A DNA stretch of 64,000 nucleotides from Eurosta solidaginis (taxonomy: Eukaryota > Arthropoda > Insecta > Diptera > Tephritidae). A model generated the notes under the pieces. The model was not told the origin of the DNA, did not search any database, and saw nothing but the letters and a program-made list of their open reading frames with translations. The stretch lies in the NCBI RefSeq assembly GCF_040869045.1, contig NC_090319.1, positions 225,284,490 through 225,348,489 on the forward strand. The letters are read 5' to 3'. Below, one piece after another: positions 63,851 to 64,000 of the stretch (positions are counted from its first letter, which is position 1; each line of letters opens with the position of its first letter). Made by a program: the position numbers and the translations under genes.

Positions 63851-64000
63851 TTGAAACTTTTAGGCAGAACTGATAAAAATGCAGAATATCCTCCAAAATC
63901 CGTTAAAAATTTATATGTTTCCATAAAAAATATATGAAGAAATATTATGGGCACTGAGTTCCCCAATTCCAACCATATGAAATGCCGTTACTATTTTATT
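63851..64000. other. Upstream end of the window, no feature
   Basis: AT-rich sequence upstream of the piggyBac-like frame. The inverted terminus of the element, if present, is outside or not recognisable. Confidence 0.3.

Overview
This window looks like repeat-rich nuclear DNA from a higher dipteran, most likely a tephritid fruit fly. The basis is the set of mobile elements (LINEs, a Ty3/gypsy and two BEL/Pao LTR elements, piggyBac, many MITEs), short introns with GT/AG borders, and host gene fragments that read like fly genes. The species assignment is inference. No bacterial, organellar or RNA-gene signature was seen.

Layout. 1-10.6 kb: a very long inverted repeat (arms from 736 and to 10576) riddled with younger insertions: a nearly full-length LINE with a 2A-like peptide (4814-8701), a SINE and several MITEs. 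10.8-13.3 kb: the only probably working host gene, a TTLL15-like tubulin ligase family gene on the minus strand in two exons, its intron filled with a SINE and a MITE. 13.9-18.8 kb: a duplicated repeat block and an RNase H-bearing LINE interrupted by a deleted derivative of the first LINE. 19.3-23.2 kb: a very young Ty3/gypsy derivative whose gag-protease is fused in frame to the end of integrase, inserted beside a broken succinyl-CoA ligase alpha copy (23.2-23.7 kb). 24.5-36.7 kb: a third LINE on the minus strand, split by one 7.96-kb LTR-type insertion (25349-33310) that contains internal duplications and its own 2.47-kb insertion. 37-39 kb: MITEs and three tandem histone-type RNA 3'-end signals. 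40.3-40.8 kb: a broken Nfs1 copy. 41.6-46.7 kb: the second copy of the 13.9-15.9 kb block, carrying a 2.95-kb element with a 130-bp minisatellite. 46.7-49.4 kb: a BEL/Pao-type gag-protease with one LTR. 51-54.8 kb: a frameshifted ZAD domain, an intronless S6KL-like kinase retrocopy, an NHL fragment and a Harbinger-like remnant. 55.4-60.6 kb: an almost complete BEL/Pao polyprotein. 61.8-63.9 kb: a piggyBac-like transposase gene with a spliceable 56-bp intron.

How the parts relate. There is no operon-like logic; the region is a nest of insertions whose order can be read from target-site duplications and from empty sites in paralogous copies. Host function is probably limited to TTLL15. The most unusual items are the in-frame gypsy deletion derivative with nearly identical LTRs, the intron-bearing piggyBac transposase whose breaks sit partly at homopolymers, the histone-type 3'-end signals without a recognisable histone gene, and the 7.96-kb LTR-like insertion with an inverted internal copy of its own terminus and a tRNA-Lys-like primer site.
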